From Dokdonella_A sp051958935 (GTDB lineage Bacteria; Pseudomonadota; Gammaproteobacteria; Xanthomonadales; Rhodanobacteraceae), in the NCBI RefSeq assembly GCF_051958935.1, contig NZ_JBQCFP010000026.1:1-19829 (forward strand): 19,829 nucleotides of DNA, read 5' to 3'. Positions 1 to 7,085 of the stretch are shown here, piece by piece (within the stretch, counting starts at the first letter, position 1; each line of letters opens with the position of its first letter). Position numbers and translations under genes: made by a program. The notes beneath the pieces were generated by a model that searched no databases, was not told the origin of the DNA, and worked only from the letters and a program-made list of their open reading frames with translations.

Positions 1-58
1 TTCGCGCGTACCGCCCTACAGCCAGGCCGTGGCCGCCTCGCGCCCCGTGGCAGGGTCA

Positions 59-991
59 TCAGCCGCGACGCGGTGCGGCGCTTCGCGTTCCGCTGGCCCG
101 CGCGATTACCGCGTTGGCGAAGCGCGCAGCCGAGCCGGGCGCGTGCGCGAAGAACAGCGAGGGTTCGGCGAGCTCGAGTTCGAGCAGTCGCGGCGCGCCG
201 TCGGCGTCGTGGATGAGGTCGACGCGTGCATAGAGCAGCGGATCGTTGGGCAGCAATGCCTGCACGGCCGCGAGCGTTGCCGTCGCGAGCGCGCGTTCGG
301 CATCGCCCGGCGCGCGCGGCGTGATGTCTTCGGCCGCGAACAGCGCATCGGTCGGGCCGTCGCCACGGCGCAGCAGCGGACCCTTGCGGATCGCATGGCT
401 GTAGACGCCCTCGAAATGGACGAGCGCGGTTTCACCGTGCGCGTCGACGCGTTCGAGGTAGGGCTGCAGCAGCACGCTGCGGCGTGCATCGAGCAGGCGC
501 GCGACGTGCTTGAGCGCGGCGTCGCGGTTCGTGCGCGCATGGCGCTGCGCGTCGCGCGAGCCCGCGCCGACGGCAGGCTTGACCACGAACTCCGCCGCAT
601 CGGTACCTGCAAGGAACGCATCGAGCGCGGCCGCCGCCTCGGCATCGGGCTCGACGAACGTGCTCGGCACGATCGCGATTCCTGCGCGTTCGAGTTCGGC
701 GAGGTAATGCTTGTCGGTGTTCCAGCGCAGTACCGCGAGCGGATTGCACAGCTCGGTGCACGCGGCGACGCGGGTCGCCCAGTCGAGGAACTCGGGCAGG
801 CGCTCGGCGTAGTCCCAGGTCGAGCGCAGCAGGGCCAGGTCGAAGCGGCCCCAGTCGACCGCGGCGTCGTCCCAGTCGACGATGACGACGTCCGCGCCGG
901 CGCCGCGCAGTGCCTCGTCCAGCGGCGGGAGGTCCTCGTCGAGCGGGCGGGCGGCGGCGGCGGAGACGAGGGCGATCAGTGGCGCGGGCAT
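59..991 (-). CDS. ATP-grasp domain protein (RimK/glutathione-synthetase-like ligase)
   Basis: A 310-residue soluble protein without signal peptide or membrane segment. The N-terminal third has the RSTWDY motif, followed by CNPLAVLRWNTDKHYL. The middle has FVVKPAVGAGS (ATP-grasp nucleotide-binding lysine and small-residue loop) and LLQPYLERVDAHGET. The C-terminal part has YARVDL and LLELELAEPSLFF, which supply the acidic metal-binding residues. This set of motifs is typical of a broad family of stand-alone ATP-grasp proteins related to RimK-type ligases and DcsG. Such enzymes join a carboxylate to an amine or thiol through an acyl-phosphate. The substrate cannot be read from sequence. The ATG at 989-991 follows a weak GGAA site, and the length fits the family (about 280-310 residues). 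It is divergent from the diguanylate cyclase gene, with about 150 bp between the starts. Family assignment is firm; the reaction is unknown. Confidence 0.88.
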   Translation of the reverse strand: MPAPLIALVSAAAARPLDEDLPPLDEALRGAGADVVIVDWDDAAVDWGRFDLALLRSTWDYAERLPEFLDWATRVAACTELCNPLAVLRWNTDKHYLAELERAGIAIVPSTFVEPDAEAAAALDAFLAGTDAAEFVVKPAVGAGSRDAQRHARTNRDAALKHVARLLDARRSVLLQPYLERVDAHGETALVHFEGVYSHAIRKGPLLRRGDGPTDALFAAEDITPRAPGDAERALATATLAAVQALLPNDPLLYARVDLIHDADGAPRLLELELAEPSLFFAHAPGSAARFANAVIARASGTRSAAPRRG

Positions 992-1108
992 GGCGTTCCG
1001 GCGGCGGGGGCGAAGCCCCGAGGATAGCGGGTACCGCCACGCGCCCGCACCGCAACGTGCCGGCGCGCCCGCGGCGTGCGAGGATACGCGCGCGCCAGGG
1101 GGCGCTCA

Positions 1109-1139
1109 GGGGAGGGCGCCGCAGCGCGGCGCCGTGCGC
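1109..1139 (+). promoter_or_regulatory. Distant SD-like run plus hairpin before the diguanylate cyclase start
   Basis: A purine run GGGGAGGG (about 1109-1116) is followed by a perfect 7-bp inverted repeat, GGCGCCG (1115-1121) and CGGCGCC (1127-1133), with a 5-nt loop. It ends directly at an in-frame GTG (1134) and 6 nt before the ATG at 1140. No other Shine-Dalgarno sequence lies at normal spacing. If the hairpin folds in mRNA, the GGAGG would be brought close to the start. This is inference; in such GC-rich DNA the hairpin could be fortuitous. Confidence 0.3.
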
Positions 1140-2372
1140 ATGCGCCTTCGACTCACGTTCAACCTGATCCTCATCGCGGTCTTCGTGATCGGCATCGTCG
1201 CCGCGGGCTGGCACTACCACTCGCAGCTGCAGCGCGGTGCGATGGAAGAGGTGCGGCACAACTCGCAGGTGCTGATGGAAACGGCGCTCGCGATCCGCAG
1301 CTACACGACCGACCAGATCAAGCCGCATCTCGATCCGCTCAATGCCGAACGCTTCCTGCCGCAGACGGTGCCCGCGTTCGCCGCGACAGAGACACTCCAT
1401 CGACTTTCCGACCGCTACCCGGGCTACGTCTACAAGGAGTCGGTGCTCAACCCGACCAACCCGCGCGATCGCGCGAGCGACTGGGAGCGCTCGCTGATCG
1501 AGCAGTTCCGCGCCGATGCGGGCTTGGGCGAACTCAGCGGGATCCACGGCGAGGGCGTCGAGCAGTCGATGTACGTCGCGCGGCCGATCACGATCAAGCA
1601 GGGCGCGTGCCTCGCCTGCCACAGCACGCCTGAAGCGGCGCCGGCGACGATGCGCGCGGTGTACGGCGATGCGAACGGCTTCGGCTGGAAGCAGGACGAG
1701 ACGGTCGGCATGCAGCTCGTGCGCGTGCCGGTGCTGTATCCGCTCGAGAAGGCGCGGCGCGCGTTCAACACCTTCATGCTGTCGCTCCTGGCCGTGTTCG
1801 CGCTGATGTTCGCCGGCCTCAACCTCGCGCTCGAGCGGCTCGTGATCGTGCCGATGGCGCGCGTGAATCGCCGCCTCGAGGAACTCGCGACGAAGGACTT
1901 CCTCACCGACCTCGTCAACCGGCGCCGCTTCTTCGAGCGGCTAGAAGCGGACATGGCCGAGGCACGCATCAAGCACCTCGGCCTTTCGGTGATCATCTTC
2001 GACCTCGACTTCTTCAAGCGCATCAACGACACGTTCGGTCATGACAGTGGCGATTCGGTGCTGCGCCATACCGCGCTGCGCGTGCGCGAGCTCTTGCGCA
2101 GCTCCGATTGCGCGGCGCGCTTCGGCGGCGAGGAGTTCATCATCCTGCTGCGCGAGACGCGCATCGACGCGGCGATGGCGATCGCCGAAGCCGTGCGCGG
2201 CAAGATCGCGGGCGCGCCGTACGAGGTCGTCGGCGCGGTCAGCGCGAGCTTCGGCGTCGCCGAGTGGAACCATCGCGAGGACGCGCGCGAACTCATCAAC
2301 CGCGCGGACAAGGCGCTCTACCAGGCCAAGCAGGAAGGTCGCAACCGCGTCGTGCGCGCGTCGGAAACCTGA
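1140..2372 (+). CDS. Membrane diguanylate cyclase with periplasmic DUF3365 (Tll0287-like) heme-type sensor
   Basis: 410 residues. Membrane segment 1 is at about residues 7-24 and a periplasmic domain at about 30-205. This domain resembles DUF3365/Tll0287-like sensors and holds a c-type heme motif CLACH (C157, C160, H161). Membrane segment 2 is at about 210-232, followed by a short linker and a cytoplasmic GGDEF domain (about 250-406). The domain opens with DFLTDLVNRRRFF, has metal-site FDLDFFKRIND, and its active-site signature is GGEEF (329-333). An RxxD inhibitory site (R320-D323) sits exactly five residues upstream. It should therefore make c-di-GMP from two GTP with product inhibition, probably in response to a redox or gas signal through heme; the signal is inferred. 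ATG 1140 is chosen because the hydrophobic segment follows at once; GTG 1134 is an alternative. The gene converges on the beta-helix gene with only 16 bp between the stop codons. Confidence 0.92.
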   Translation: MRLRLTFNLILIAVFVIGIVAAGWHYHSQLQRGAMEEVRHNSQVLMETALAIRSYTTDQIKPHLDPLNAERFLPQTVPAFAATETLHRLSDRYPGYVYKESVLNPTNPRDRASDWERSLIEQFRADAGLGELSGIHGEGVEQSMYVARPITIKQGACLACHSTPEAAPATMRAVYGDANGFGWKQDETVGMQLVRVPVLYPLEKARRAFNTFMLSLLAVFALMFAGLNLALERLVIVPMARVNRRLEELATKDFLTDLVNRRRFFERLEADMAEARIKHLGLSVIIFDLDFFKRINDTFGHDSGDSVLRHTALRVRELLRSSDCAARFGGEEFIILLRETRIDAAMAIAEAVRGKIAGAPYEVVGAVSASFGVAEWNHREDARELINRADKALYQAKQEGRNRVVRASET

Positions 2373-2388
2373 GCGCGGCGCGGCGTGC

Positions 2389-3930
2389 TCAGTCGAAGCC
2401 GTCGTCGAAAATGAGGTCGACGACGACCTCGACCGCGCCGATGTCGCAACCCGCACCTTGCGGGCGCGCGAAGCCGCGCTGGTCGCGCGGCTGCGTGCAG
2501 TCCTGCGCCGCGATCATGTCGATGGCCGCGCTGCCCGGCCCTGGCACCATCGTCGGCGTGGGACCGCCGTTGTCCTGCAATGGCCCGAGCGCGTCGCTCG
2601 CGCTCGAGACGAGGTTGCCGCTGCCGGTCCATGTCACGCCGGCGGCGATGTCCGAGCCGGAGGACGCGCTGTTGCCCGAGACGATCGTCTGGACGATCGT
2701 CGCGTTGCCGCTGCCGCCGATGCCGCCGCCCGTCGTGTTGGCATGGTTGACCGACAGCGTCGCGTGGTCGAGCTGCAGCGTCGCGGTGGAGGCGAGGTAG
2801 AGGCCGGCGCCGCTGCGATTGCAGTTGTTGCCGGCGATCGTGCTGTTGGTCGCCTCCAATGTTCCATCCACTCTCGCGCCGCCGCCGTAGTAGCGCGCGG
2901 AATTGCCGGCCAGCGTACTGCCGACGAGCGTCGTCGTGCCGCCGGCCACGTGCAGGCCACCGCCGTGGTAGTAGGCCTCGTTGCCACTGATGACGCTGCG
3001 CGTCACCGTCGTGATCCCGCCGGACTGGATGCCGCCGCCGAGCTTGGCGATGTTGCCCGTGATCGTGCTGTCGACGACGTCGAGCGTGCCGTCGGTGCGG
3101 ATGCCGCCACCGGCGCCGACCGGCCACACGCTGTTGTTGCTGATCGTGCTCGCGGTGATCGTGACGTGGCCGGTGTGCGAATAGAGCCCGCCGCCGGCGT
3201 AGGCGATGTTCGCATCGAGCGTGCTGCGGATGAGCGTCACGGTGCCGGTCGACGAGGCGATGCCACCGCCGAGGTTGTCCGCATGGCCGAGGGTGACCGA
3301 GCTGTCGACGAGCGCGAGGTCGGCCGCGGCCATGCAGATGCCGCCGCCGTCGGCGCGACCGTCGCAGACGCTGCCGCGCGCGAAGCCGTTGCGCAGCGTG
3401 AGTCCCTTCAAGGTGAGCGAACCACCCGCGGGTGCAATGTCGCGAAGGATGCCGAACGTCGCCAGGGCGCTGCCCGGCCGCTGGATCACCACGCCCTCGG
3501 GGAACTGGTCCGGGCCGCCGCCGCGCCATGCGCTGCCGTCGATCACGAGATGCATGGCGCCGACGACGAGCGTGCCACCGACGCTGCCGCTCGCATCCGC
3601 CGAGTCGGCGAGCGCGATCGCGCCGGGCGTCGGCGCGCCGATGATCGCGGACGCCGCGAACGTGATCGTGTCGCCACTGCCGAACGCGCCGCCGGTGTTG
3701 CCGCACGCGCCCTTCAATGTGCCCGTGTTCATCGACAGGACCGCCTGGCGCAGCGTGCAGGTGTTTGCGGCGGCAGGGTCGGAATCGTCGGGGGAAGTCA
3801 CCTCGATCGTCGCGGCGCTCGCCGGAAGTGCGGCGAGACCGAGCAGCAGCGTGGCCGCGATCGCCTGCTGCAGGTACGTTCGGCGCAGCGACGATCGACG
3901 TTGGATGGTACGGGGCAGGGACGGATGCAC
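2389..3930 (-). CDS. Secreted CSLREA / choice-of-anchor-Q parallel beta-helix protein
   Basis: 513 residues, starting at GTG. A signal peptide covers about residues 1-39 (basic n-region, hydrophobic core, ASA cleavage site); a loose RR-x-Y-L-Q resembles a Tat motif but is weak. CTLRQA (58-63) is a variant of the CSLREA motif found at the N-terminus of many exported beta-helix proteins. Residues about 130-430 are degenerate beta-helix rungs with recurring GGG, D/A-S-T-I and NS motifs. They are followed by the choice-of-anchor-Q-like end (GPLQDNGGPTPTM, AIDM, DQRGFARP, CDIGAVE). The protein ends with LIFDDGFD, the short tag shared with two other proteins here. The fold and export are well supported. 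A surface-structural, adhesive or polysaccharide-binding role is plausible, but no catalytic residues are recognised. The long open frames opposite it are compositional shadows. Confidence 0.9.
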   Translation of the reverse strand: MHPSLPRTIQRRSSLRRTYLQQAIAATLLLGLAALPASAATIEVTSPDDSDPAAANTCTLRQAVLSMNTGTLKGACGNTGGAFGSGDTITFAASAIIGAPTPGAIALADSADASGSVGGTLVVGAMHLVIDGSAWRGGGPDQFPEGVVIQRPGSALATFGILRDIAPAGGSLTLKGLTLRNGFARGSVCDGRADGGGICMAAADLALVDSSVTLGHADNLGGGIASSTGTVTLIRSTLDANIAYAGGGLYSHTGHVTITASTISNNSVWPVGAGGGIRTDGTLDVVDSTITGNIAKLGGGIQSGGITTVTRSVISGNEAYYHGGGLHVAGGTTTLVGSTLAGNSARYYGGGARVDGTLEATNSTIAGNNCNRSGAGLYLASTATLQLDHATLSVNHANTTGGGIGGSGNATIVQTIVSGNSASSGSDIAAGVTWTGSGNLVSSASDALGPLQDNGGPTPTMVPGPGSAAIDMIAAQDCTQPRDQRGFARPQGAGCDIGAVEVVVDLIFDDGFD

Positions 3931-3936
3931 GCGGAT

Positions 3937-3944
3937 ACCTCTCT
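3937..3944 (-). promoter_or_regulatory. Shine-Dalgarno site fixing a GTG start
   Basis: On the minus strand this reads AGAGAGGT, seven nucleotides before the GTG at 3928-3930. No ATG lies between it and the signal peptide, so it decides the GTG start of the beta-helix gene. Confidence 0.7.
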
Positions 3945-4006
3945 GGATGGCGCGGTCGACACCGATGGGGCGCGGTGCGTCTCCCCTATACGCGGAAGGG
4001 TGGGGT

Positions 4007-4117
4007 AAACCCGCAGGGTTTCGTCATTTCGGCGAGAGTTCGTCGGTCGGGCGATCGCTCGTCACTCCAGCGAAAGTACGATGCGGGGGCATTCCCGGCG
4101 AAGGCCGGAATCCAGCT
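4007..4117. repeat. Degenerate REP-like intergenic array
   Basis: The 3931-4223 interval contains a perfect hairpin AAACCC-GCA-GGGTTT (4007-4021). It is followed by three related units: CGTCATTTCGGCGAGAG (4022-4038), CGTCACTCCAGCGAAAG (4060-4076), and GCATTCCCGGCGAAG running into GCCGGAATCCAGCT (4089-4117). The last is a near-palindromic hairpin with one bulged base (stem 4091-4111). The unit resembles the GTCATTCCxGCGAAxGCxGGAATCCAG repeats common between genes of gammaproteobacteria. The array separates the divergent beta-helix and pldA genes. No gene is seen in this interval. Confidence 0.6.
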
Positions 4118-4223
4118 CATTGCCGTCCGGCAGGTCGAAGACGCCGGGTCCGGGATTCGACCGGACGACCGGGTGGGGCGTGCAGCGGCTACCATGGGCC
4201 GACCCTGCTCGCGGAAGCCACGA

Positions 4224-5297
4224 ATGCTTCGAGCCGCCGCTGCTCTCGTCGTCATGCCGTTCGCGGTCGCTGCGCCGGCGTACGCGCAGAATCCCGACCC
4301 GCTCGACATCCGCGCCTGCACCGCGATCGGCAACGATGCGCAGCGGCTCGCCTGCTACGACCGCGCGACGCATCGCGACGATCGCGAGGCGCAGCGCGCG
4401 GCCGATGCGCGCATGCGCAGCAGCGGCGTGTTCGCCCAACCGGACGCGGCCGCGGACGCTGCGGGTCGGGAAGCCGTGCCGCGCGAGTCTTCGCAGCTCG
4501 ATCGCCGCTGGGAACTCGATCCTGCGAGCAAGCTCGGCACGTTCAACCTGCGCAGCTACCGGCCCGTTTACGTGATGCCGTTCTTCGCGACGAGCAAGCT
4601 CAATACGCAGCCACGCAGCCCCAATCCCGACAATACCGTGGGCGAGCGCGCGCACCTGGACAACATCGAGGCGAAGTTCCAGCTGAGCCTCAAGACGAAG
4701 GTCGCGCAGGACGTGATCGGCAACGGCGACCTCTGGGTCGGCTACACGCAGTCCTCGCGCTGGCAGGTCTACAACGAGGACGAATCGCGACCGTTCCGCG
4801 AAACCGACTACGAACCCGAAGTGCTGCTCGTGTTCGGCACCAACTATCACGCGCTCGGCTGGGACGCACGCCTGTTCGACATCGGCATCAACCACCAGTC
4901 GAACGGTCGCAGCGATCCGTACTCGCGCAGCTGGAACCGCATCGTCGCCGACATCGGCCTTGAGCGGGGCGACTGGACGATCGTGCTGCGCCCGTGGTGG
5001 CGCATTCCCGAGTCCCGCGGTGACGACAACAACCGCGACATCGAGGACTACGTCGGCCGCGGCGAGGTGCAGCTCGTGCGCAACTGGAACGACCAGACGT
5101 TCGGCCTGACCTTGCGCCATTCGCTGCGCGGCGGCGATGCCAACCATGGTTCGGCGCGTTTCAGCTGGAGCGTGCCGCTCGCGGGCAGCCTGCGCGGCTA
5201 CGTCGAGCTGTTCCACGGCTACGGCGAGAGCCTAATCGACTACAACCACGAGGCGACGTATCTCGGCGTGGGCCTTTCGCTGCTCGATTGGTACTGA
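4224..5297 (+). CDS. pldA: Outer-membrane phospholipase A (OMPLA, PldA)
   Basis: 357 residues. The signal peptide is residues 1-21 (AYA|Q). An N-terminal C-x(8)-RLACYD element, seen in many xanthomonad envelope proteins, precedes the barrel. The barrel carries the OMPLA signatures YTQSSRWQVYN, NHQSNGRSDPYSRSWNR and GYGESLIDYN. The catalytic triad is complete: H224, S226 and N238 keep the spacing of E. coli H142, S144 and N156. The protein ends in an aromatic residue (LLDWY), as usual for outer-membrane barrels. It is a calcium-dependent phospholipase that hydrolyses phospholipids misplaced in the outer leaflet. ATG 4224 has GGAAG at 4213-4217; an in-frame ATG at 4194 would add ten residues. 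It is monocistronic: a REP-like array lies upstream and a hairpin follows the stop. Confidence 0.95.
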   Translation: MLRAAAALVVMPFAVAAPAYAQNPDPLDIRACTAIGNDAQRLACYDRATHRDDREAQRAADARMRSSGVFAQPDAAADAAGREAVPRESSQLDRRWELDPASKLGTFNLRSYRPVYVMPFFATSKLNTQPRSPNPDNTVGERAHLDNIEAKFQLSLKTKVAQDVIGNGDLWVGYTQSSRWQVYNEDESRPFRETDYEPEVLLVFGTNYHALGWDARLFDIGINHQSNGRSDPYSRSWNRIVADIGLERGDWTIVLRPWWRIPESRGDDNNRDIEDYVGRGEVQLVRNWNDQTFGLTLRHSLRGGDANHGSARFSWSVPLAGSLRGYVELFHGYGESLIDYNHEATYLGVGLSLLDWY

Positions 5298-5310
5298 CCG
5301 GGCGCTCGAT

Positions 5311-5327
5311 CGCGGGCGGTGCCCGCG
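5311..5327 (+). terminator. Hairpin after pldA
   Basis: A perfect 7-bp stem, CGCGGGC-GGT-GCCCGCG, lies 13 bp after the pldA stop. No T-run follows, so it is a terminator-like or 3'-end-stabilising structure rather than a classic intrinsic terminator. Confidence 0.4.
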
Positions 5328-5356
5328 TCGGCGGCGGTGGAAAATGAATTCGTGTC

Positions 5357-5362
5357 TATAAT
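5357..5362 (+). promoter_or_regulatory. -10 box (TATAAT) of the 5428-7085 operon
   Basis: A perfect TATAAT sits in a locally AT-richer patch (5340-5362), which stands out in this GC-rich DNA. No convincing -35 hexamer is found at 16-18 bp; TGGAAA at 5338-5343 is too close. Transcription from here would give a leader of about 60 nt before the ATG at 5428. Confidence 0.5.
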
Positions 5363-5427
5363 GCGGCTGCGCGATACGTCGGCCACGTCGACGCCGTGCT
5401 CCAGGGTGCTTCTTACAGGGGACAATC

Positions 5428-5748
5428 ATGGATCACAGGAAAGCGGCCTCGCGCCGCGCGCGCGCTGCTGCGTGCGCAACCGCGGTTCTGTCGTTGTGGG
5501 CGACGTCGGCGACGTCGTCGACGGACGGCGTCAGCGGATTCGCCATTCGCCAAAGCCTCGTGTCGAACGGCGGCGGCTTCGTCAACGACAGCTGCTACCG
5601 GTTGCGCTCGGCGGTCGGCCAGCCCGTGCTCGGCGTCGTGGGCAACGCCGAATTCACGCTCGCGTCGGGATTCCTCGCCGAAACCGCGTCGACCGACGAC
5701 AAGCTTTTCCGCTCCGGATTCGAAAACAGCACGGGGATCTGCAAATGA
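5428..5748 (+). CDS. Small secreted protein with GQP-type repeat domain and C-terminal FRSGFE tag
   Basis: 106 residues. The signal peptide has a basic n-region (RKAASRRAR) and a hydrophobic stretch to about residue 30. A roughly 50-residue domain follows, with IRQSLVSNGGG, YRLRSAVGQPVLG and FTLASGFLAE. It resembles the short element widespread in exported bacterial proteins that reads approximately S-x-GGG-x(n)-Y-x-L-x-G-x-[IV]-GQP-x(n)-[YF]-x-L-x-x-GF. That element has no function I can name. LFRSGFE (93-99) matches the C-terminal tag of the two beta-helix proteins, here followed by seven extra residues. There are few cysteines. The start has AGGGG six bases upstream. The stop overlaps the next ATG (ATGA), so it is probably translationally coupled to the collagen-like gene and may act with it at the surface. 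Confidence 0.8.
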   Translation: MDHRKAASRRARAAACATAVLSLWATSATSSTDGVSGFAIRQSLVSNGGGFVNDSCYRLRSAVGQPVLGVVGNAEFTLASGFLAETASTDDKLFRSGFENSTGICK

Positions 5749-7085
5749 ATACCTTTCGATCGAATGCTCTTCGCGCGCTCGTTCCGGCGATCGCCCTTGC
5801 GCTCGCGCATGTCGCATCCGCGGCGCCGCAGGTGCCGGAGTTCAACTACCAGGGCAAGCTCGAGCAGAACGGCTATCCCGCCAATGGCAACTACGCGTTG
5901 ACGTTTTCGCTGTGGGATGCGGCGACCGGCGGCAACCAGATCGGCACGACGATCAGCGAACCATCCTGGCCGGTCGTCGACGGCATCTTCTCGATCAATC
6001 TCGCGTTCGACGGCGCATTCCAGGGACAGCAGAGCTGGCTCGAGATCAGCATCAACGGCGCGACGCTCGGTCGCCAGCCGATCACCACGGCGCCGATCGC
6101 GCAGTTCGCCCTGACCGGCAACGTCGGTCCCGCGGGCCCGACCGGCCCTGCAGGCCCCGCCGGCCCGGCAGGTCCGACCGGCGCGCAGGGCGCGACGGGT
6201 GCGACGGGCGCAGCCGGGCCAATTGGCCCGACGGGGGCGCAGGGCGCGACGGGTGAAGCAGGTCCCACGGGTGCGACGGGTGCGACGGGTGCGACGGGTG
6301 CGCAGGGCGCTACCGGTGCGCAGGGCCCGGCGGGTGCGACGGGCGAAACAGGTCCGGCGGGTCCGGTCGGCGCGACCGGGCCGCAAGGCGCCACCGGTGC
6401 GCCGGGTGCCACCGGTCCGGCGGCAGCCGTGGGTCCGACCGGCGCGCAGGGCCTCCCGGGTGTTGCCGGTCCGACCGGCCCGGCGGGTGCTGCGGGTCCC
6501 GCCGGTGCGCAGGGTGCGACCGGCCCGCAAGGTCCCGCTGGCGCGACCGGTGCCACCGGCGCGCAGGGCGCGCAGGGCGCGACGGGTCCGGCAGGCCCCG
6601 CGGGTCCGACCGGCCCGGCCGGCAGCGGTAAGTACGCGGTGCGGATCAACGGTACGCTGAGCACCGCGCTGCCGCGGCCGCTGTATCCCGTTAACCTGGC
6701 CGGCTACAGCGGCGCGGTCGCGCTGATTTCGCCACAGGGCTACATCATGCAGATCGATGCCGGCGGCACGATCGGTGGTTCGGGTACGGCGACCTATGCG
6801 AGCAACAACTGTAGCGGCCCGGCCCTGATCGTGGCGAGCACGATCAACCCGGGAGGCGTCGTGTCGCTCGGGCAGCTCAACAAGCTCTACTACGTGCCGC
6901 GCACCGGCGCGACGGTCCTGACCGATCCGATCCCCGGCAGCCGCTCCAACTCGGCCAATACCTGCGTGGCCTACAACACGCAGATCGTCGGGGCCGTGTA
7001 CTCGGCACCGGAAAACGTGCCGGCCACGACCGGCATCGACCCCGTCGTCGAACCGGTCACGGTGTCCATCGACTTCGTGCCCTGA
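5745..7085 (+). CDS. Secreted collagen-like (GXY repeat) protein
   Basis: 446 residues. Signal peptide about 1-27 (ASA|A). An N-terminal beta-rich domain (about 30-125) has FNYQGKLEQNG, YALTFSLWDAA and WLEISING, a module often found before collagen-like stems or in tail-fibre-like surface proteins. Residues 128-292 are about 55 Gly-X-Y triplets broken once, where AAV replaces a glycine triplet. X is mostly Pro or Ala and Y mostly Thr, Ala or Gln. Lys and Arg are absent and only two Glu occur. A C-terminal globular domain (about 295-446, two Cys) is not recognised; by analogy it could be a trimerising head. There is no LPxTG, PEP-CTERM or FxxGF tag and no membrane anchor. The start overlaps the upstream stop (ATGA), with GGGGA at 5733-5737. 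A trimeric surface filament is likely; its ligand is unknown. Confidence 0.92.
   Translation: MNTFRSNALRALVPAIALALAHVASAAPQVPEFNYQGKLEQNGYPANGNYALTFSLWDAATGGNQIGTTISEPSWPVVDGIFSINLAFDGAFQGQQSWLEISINGATLGRQPITTAPIAQFALTGNVGPAGPTGPAGPAGPAGPTGAQGATGATGAAGPIGPTGAQGATGEAGPTGATGATGATGAQGATGAQGPAGATGETGPAGPVGATGPQGATGAPGATGPAAAVGPTGAQGLPGVAGPTGPAGAAGPAGAQGATGPQGPAGATGATGAQGAQGATGPAGPAGPTGPAGSGKYAVRINGTLSTALPRPLYPVNLAGYSGAVALISPQGYIMQIDAGGTIGGSGTATYASNNCSGPALIVASTINPGGVVSLGQLNKLYYVPRTGATVLTDPIPGSRSNSANTCVAYNTQIVGAVYSAPENVPATTGIDPVVEPVTVSIDFVP
6126..6620 (+). repeat. Collagen-like triplet-coding repeat array
   Basis: 495 bp encode about 55 GXY triplets, with Thr at Y in roughly 23 and Gln in about 10. 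At 6270-6296 the 9-bp unit GGTGCGACG is repeated three times perfectly, and many imperfect 9-bp units surround it. Slippage by whole units would change stem length without breaking the frame. Confidence 0.85.

Noticed and set aside
29..1027. A 332-codon plus-strand frame opposite the ATP-grasp gene
   Set aside because: The minus frame has conserved ATP-grasp motifs; this one has none.
2041..4008. A 655-codon plus-strand frame
   Set aside because: It overlaps the end of the diguanylate cyclase in another frame and runs antisense to the beta-helix gene, with shadow composition and no motifs.
6126..6620. A CRISPR-like or satellite impression from regular short repeats
   Set aside because: The 9-bp periodicity is that of Gly-X-Y codons in an open frame; there are no spacers of constant length.
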